Source of the DNA: Alphaproteobacteria bacterium
GTDB taxonomy: Bacteria > Pseudomonadota > Alphaproteobacteria > ATCC43930 > CGMCC-115725
Direction of reading: 5' to 3'
Length of the DNA stretch: 6,870 nt
Assembly (NCBI GenBank): GCA_005888515.1
Contig: VAZR01000189.1
Coordinates: 1 to 6,870, forward strand
Part shown: positions 5,840 to 6,870 of the stretch, piece after piece
Position numbering within the stretch: the stretch's first letter is position 1
Layout of the letters: each line of letters begins with the position of its first letter
Notes under the pieces: model-generated
Told to the model about the DNA's origin: nothing
Seen by the model: only the letters and a program-made list of their open reading frames with translations
Database searches by the model: none
Program-made: the position numbers and the translations under genes

Positions 5840-6715
5840 TCAGCCCCCCAGCACCTCTTTCATCGTGCTGCCGATCGCGGCGGGGGATTCGGTGACCGTG
5901 ACGCCGGCGCTCCTCAGCGCTTCCATCTTGTCGGCGGCGGTGCCCTTGCCGCCGGCGATGATCGCGCCGGCATGCCCCATCCGCCGGCCGGGCGGGGCTG
6001 CCGCGCCGGCGATAAAGCCGACCGTCGGCTTCTTGCGCCGTGCGGATTTGAGGAGCGCGGCGCCGTCCTCCTCGGCATGGCCGCCGATCTCGCCGATCAT
6101 GACGATCGCCTCGGTCTCATCATCGGCGAGAAACATTTCGAGGACATCGGTGAAGTCGAGGCCATGGATCGGGTCCCCGCCGATCCCGACGCAGCTCGAC
6201 TGGCCGAGTCCAGCGGCCGTCGTCTGCGCCACTGCCTCGTAAGTTAGTGTGCCGGAGCGCGACACGATGCCGATATTGCCGCGCCGATGGATGTGGCCGG
6301 GCATGATCCCGATCTTGCATTCCTCGGGCGTGATCACCCCCGGGCAATTCGGCCCGATCAGGCGGCTTTTCGACCCGGTGAGGGCCCGTTTGACCCGGAC
6401 CATGTCGAGGACCGGGATCCCCTCGGTGATGCACACGACCAGCTCGATCCCGGCGTCGACCGCTTCGAGGATCGCATCGGCCGCATAGGGCGGCGGCACA
6501 TAGATGACGCTGACCGTTGCGCCGGTTTTGGCACGCGCCTCCTCGACCGTGTCGAACACCGGCAGATCGAGATGCTTGGTGCCGCCCTTTCCCGGGGTCA
6601 CGCCGCCGACCATCTGCGTGCCGTACGCGATCGCCTGCTCGGAATGAAAGGTGCCCTGCGCCCCGGTAAACCCTTGGCAAATGACTGTGGTAGAGGCGTC
6701 GACGAGTATCGACAT
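5840..6715 (-). CDS. sucD: Succinyl-CoA synthetase, alpha subunit
   Basis: Alpha subunit of succinyl-CoA ligase. It binds CoA and carries the phosphohistidine intermediate while succinyl-CoA is turned into succinate with formation of ATP or GTP. It has 291 residues (E. coli 289). It opens MSILVDASTTVICQGFTGAQG with the CoA-binding fold (QGFTGAQGTFHSEQAI, 14-29; GGVTPGKGG, 37-45). Further motifs are ITEGIPVLDM (96-105), GPNCPGVITPEECKIGIMPG (121-140), VSRSGTLTYEA (151-161) and GHAGAIIAGGKGTA (247-260), where His248 is the expected phosphorylated residue. The ATG at 6715 is preferred over TTG at 6718 because GGGAGG lies 7 bases ahead of it and because the family starts MSIL. Its ATG overlaps the sucC stop as TGATG, so the two subunits are translationally coupled, as expected for a 1:1 complex. 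Confidence 0.97.
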   Translation of the reverse strand: MSILVDASTTVICQGFTGAQGTFHSEQAIAYGTQMVGGVTPGKGGTKHLDLPVFDTVEEARAKTGATVSVIYVPPPYAADAILEAVDAGIELVVCITEGIPVLDMVRVKRALTGSKSRLIGPNCPGVITPEECKIGIMPGHIHRRGNIGIVSRSGTLTYEAVAQTTAAGLGQSSCVGIGGDPIHGLDFTDVLEMFLADDETEAIVMIGEIGGHAEEDGAALLKSARRKKPTVGFIAGAAAPPGRRMGHAGAIIAGGKGTAADKMEALRSAGVTVTESPAAIGSTMKEVLGG

Positions 6716-6870
6716 CAAGCCGCCTCCCTGACCACGTCGACGACTTTTTTGGCGGCATCCTCGAAGTTTTCCGCCGCGATCAATGGCAGCCCCGATTGCC
6801 CGAGGATCTTGCGCCCCAGCTCGACATTGGTGCCTTCAAGCCTGACCACGAGCGGCACGTGCAGGTTGAC
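6715..6870 (-). CDS. sucC: Succinyl-CoA synthetase, beta subunit, C-terminal end, cut by the window edge
   Basis: The last 51 residues of the nucleotide-binding beta subunit. The visible protein begins VNLHVPLVVRLEGTNVELGR and continues KILGQSGLPLIAAENFEDAA, then KKVVDVVREAA before TGA at 6717-6715. VPLVVRLEGTNVELG is the conserved beta-subunit motif near the C-terminus. The gene is missing from automatic ORF lists because it has no start inside the window. It overlaps sucD by one base (TGATG) and its final codons contain the sucD ribosome binding site. Confidence 0.95.
   Translation of the reverse strand, partial: VNLHVPLVVRLEGTNVELGRKILGQSGLPLIAAENFEDAAKKVVDVVREAA
6723..6728 (-). promoter_or_regulatory. 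Ribosome binding site of sucD
   Basis: GGGAGG on the minus strand inside the last codons of sucC, 7 bases before the ATG at 6715. The spacing decides for this ATG against the in-frame TTG one codon earlier. Confidence 0.75.

Noticed and set aside
5840..6718. A TTG start for sucD at 6718
   Set aside because: The ATG at 6715 has GGGAGG at 7 bases and gives the usual MSIL start; the TTG would be only 4 bases from that site.

Overview
The window is GC-rich and every convincing gene lies on the minus strand. It is a TCA-cycle operon, read from right to left: sucC (3' end), sucD, sucA, sucB, lpd (5' end). The order succinyl-CoA synthetase, 2-oxoglutarate dehydrogenase E1, E2, E3 is the usual alphaproteobacterial arrangement. 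Together with the base composition and the type of palindromic repeat found inside sucB, it points to an alphaproteobacterium; I cannot name a genus.

Layout in transcription order. 6870-6715 is the last 51 codons of sucC, whose TGA overlaps the sucD ATG by one base. 6715-5840 is sucD. 5772-5216 holds a small toxin-antitoxin-like cassette with a strong ribosome binding site, a GTGA stop/start overlap and a PIN-domain (VapC-like) toxin. Both cassette genes appear broken by single-base frameshifts. 5215-5050 is the only sizeable gap in front of a core gene and carries an imperfect palindrome but no promoter I would defend. 5049-2200 is sucA, followed after 9 bases by sucB (2190-874). 856-596 and 592-296 are two tightly coupled small genes of the DUF4160 and DUF2442 families. 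277-1 is the first 92 codons of lpd.

The core genes work together. SucA, SucB and Lpd form the 2-oxoglutarate dehydrogenase complex, which makes succinyl-CoA, NADH and CO2. SucCD then converts succinyl-CoA to succinate while making ATP or GTP.

Three things stand out. First, a 117-base composite palindrome lies in frame inside the sucB coding sequence and adds 39 residues to the linker between the lipoyl and subunit-binding domains. Second, the PIN toxin-antitoxin pair between sucD and sucA looks like a decayed module. Third, a DUF4160-DUF2442 pair sits between sucB and lpd. All three are small insertions that leave the core operon readable. I found no RNA genes, CRISPR array or transposase.
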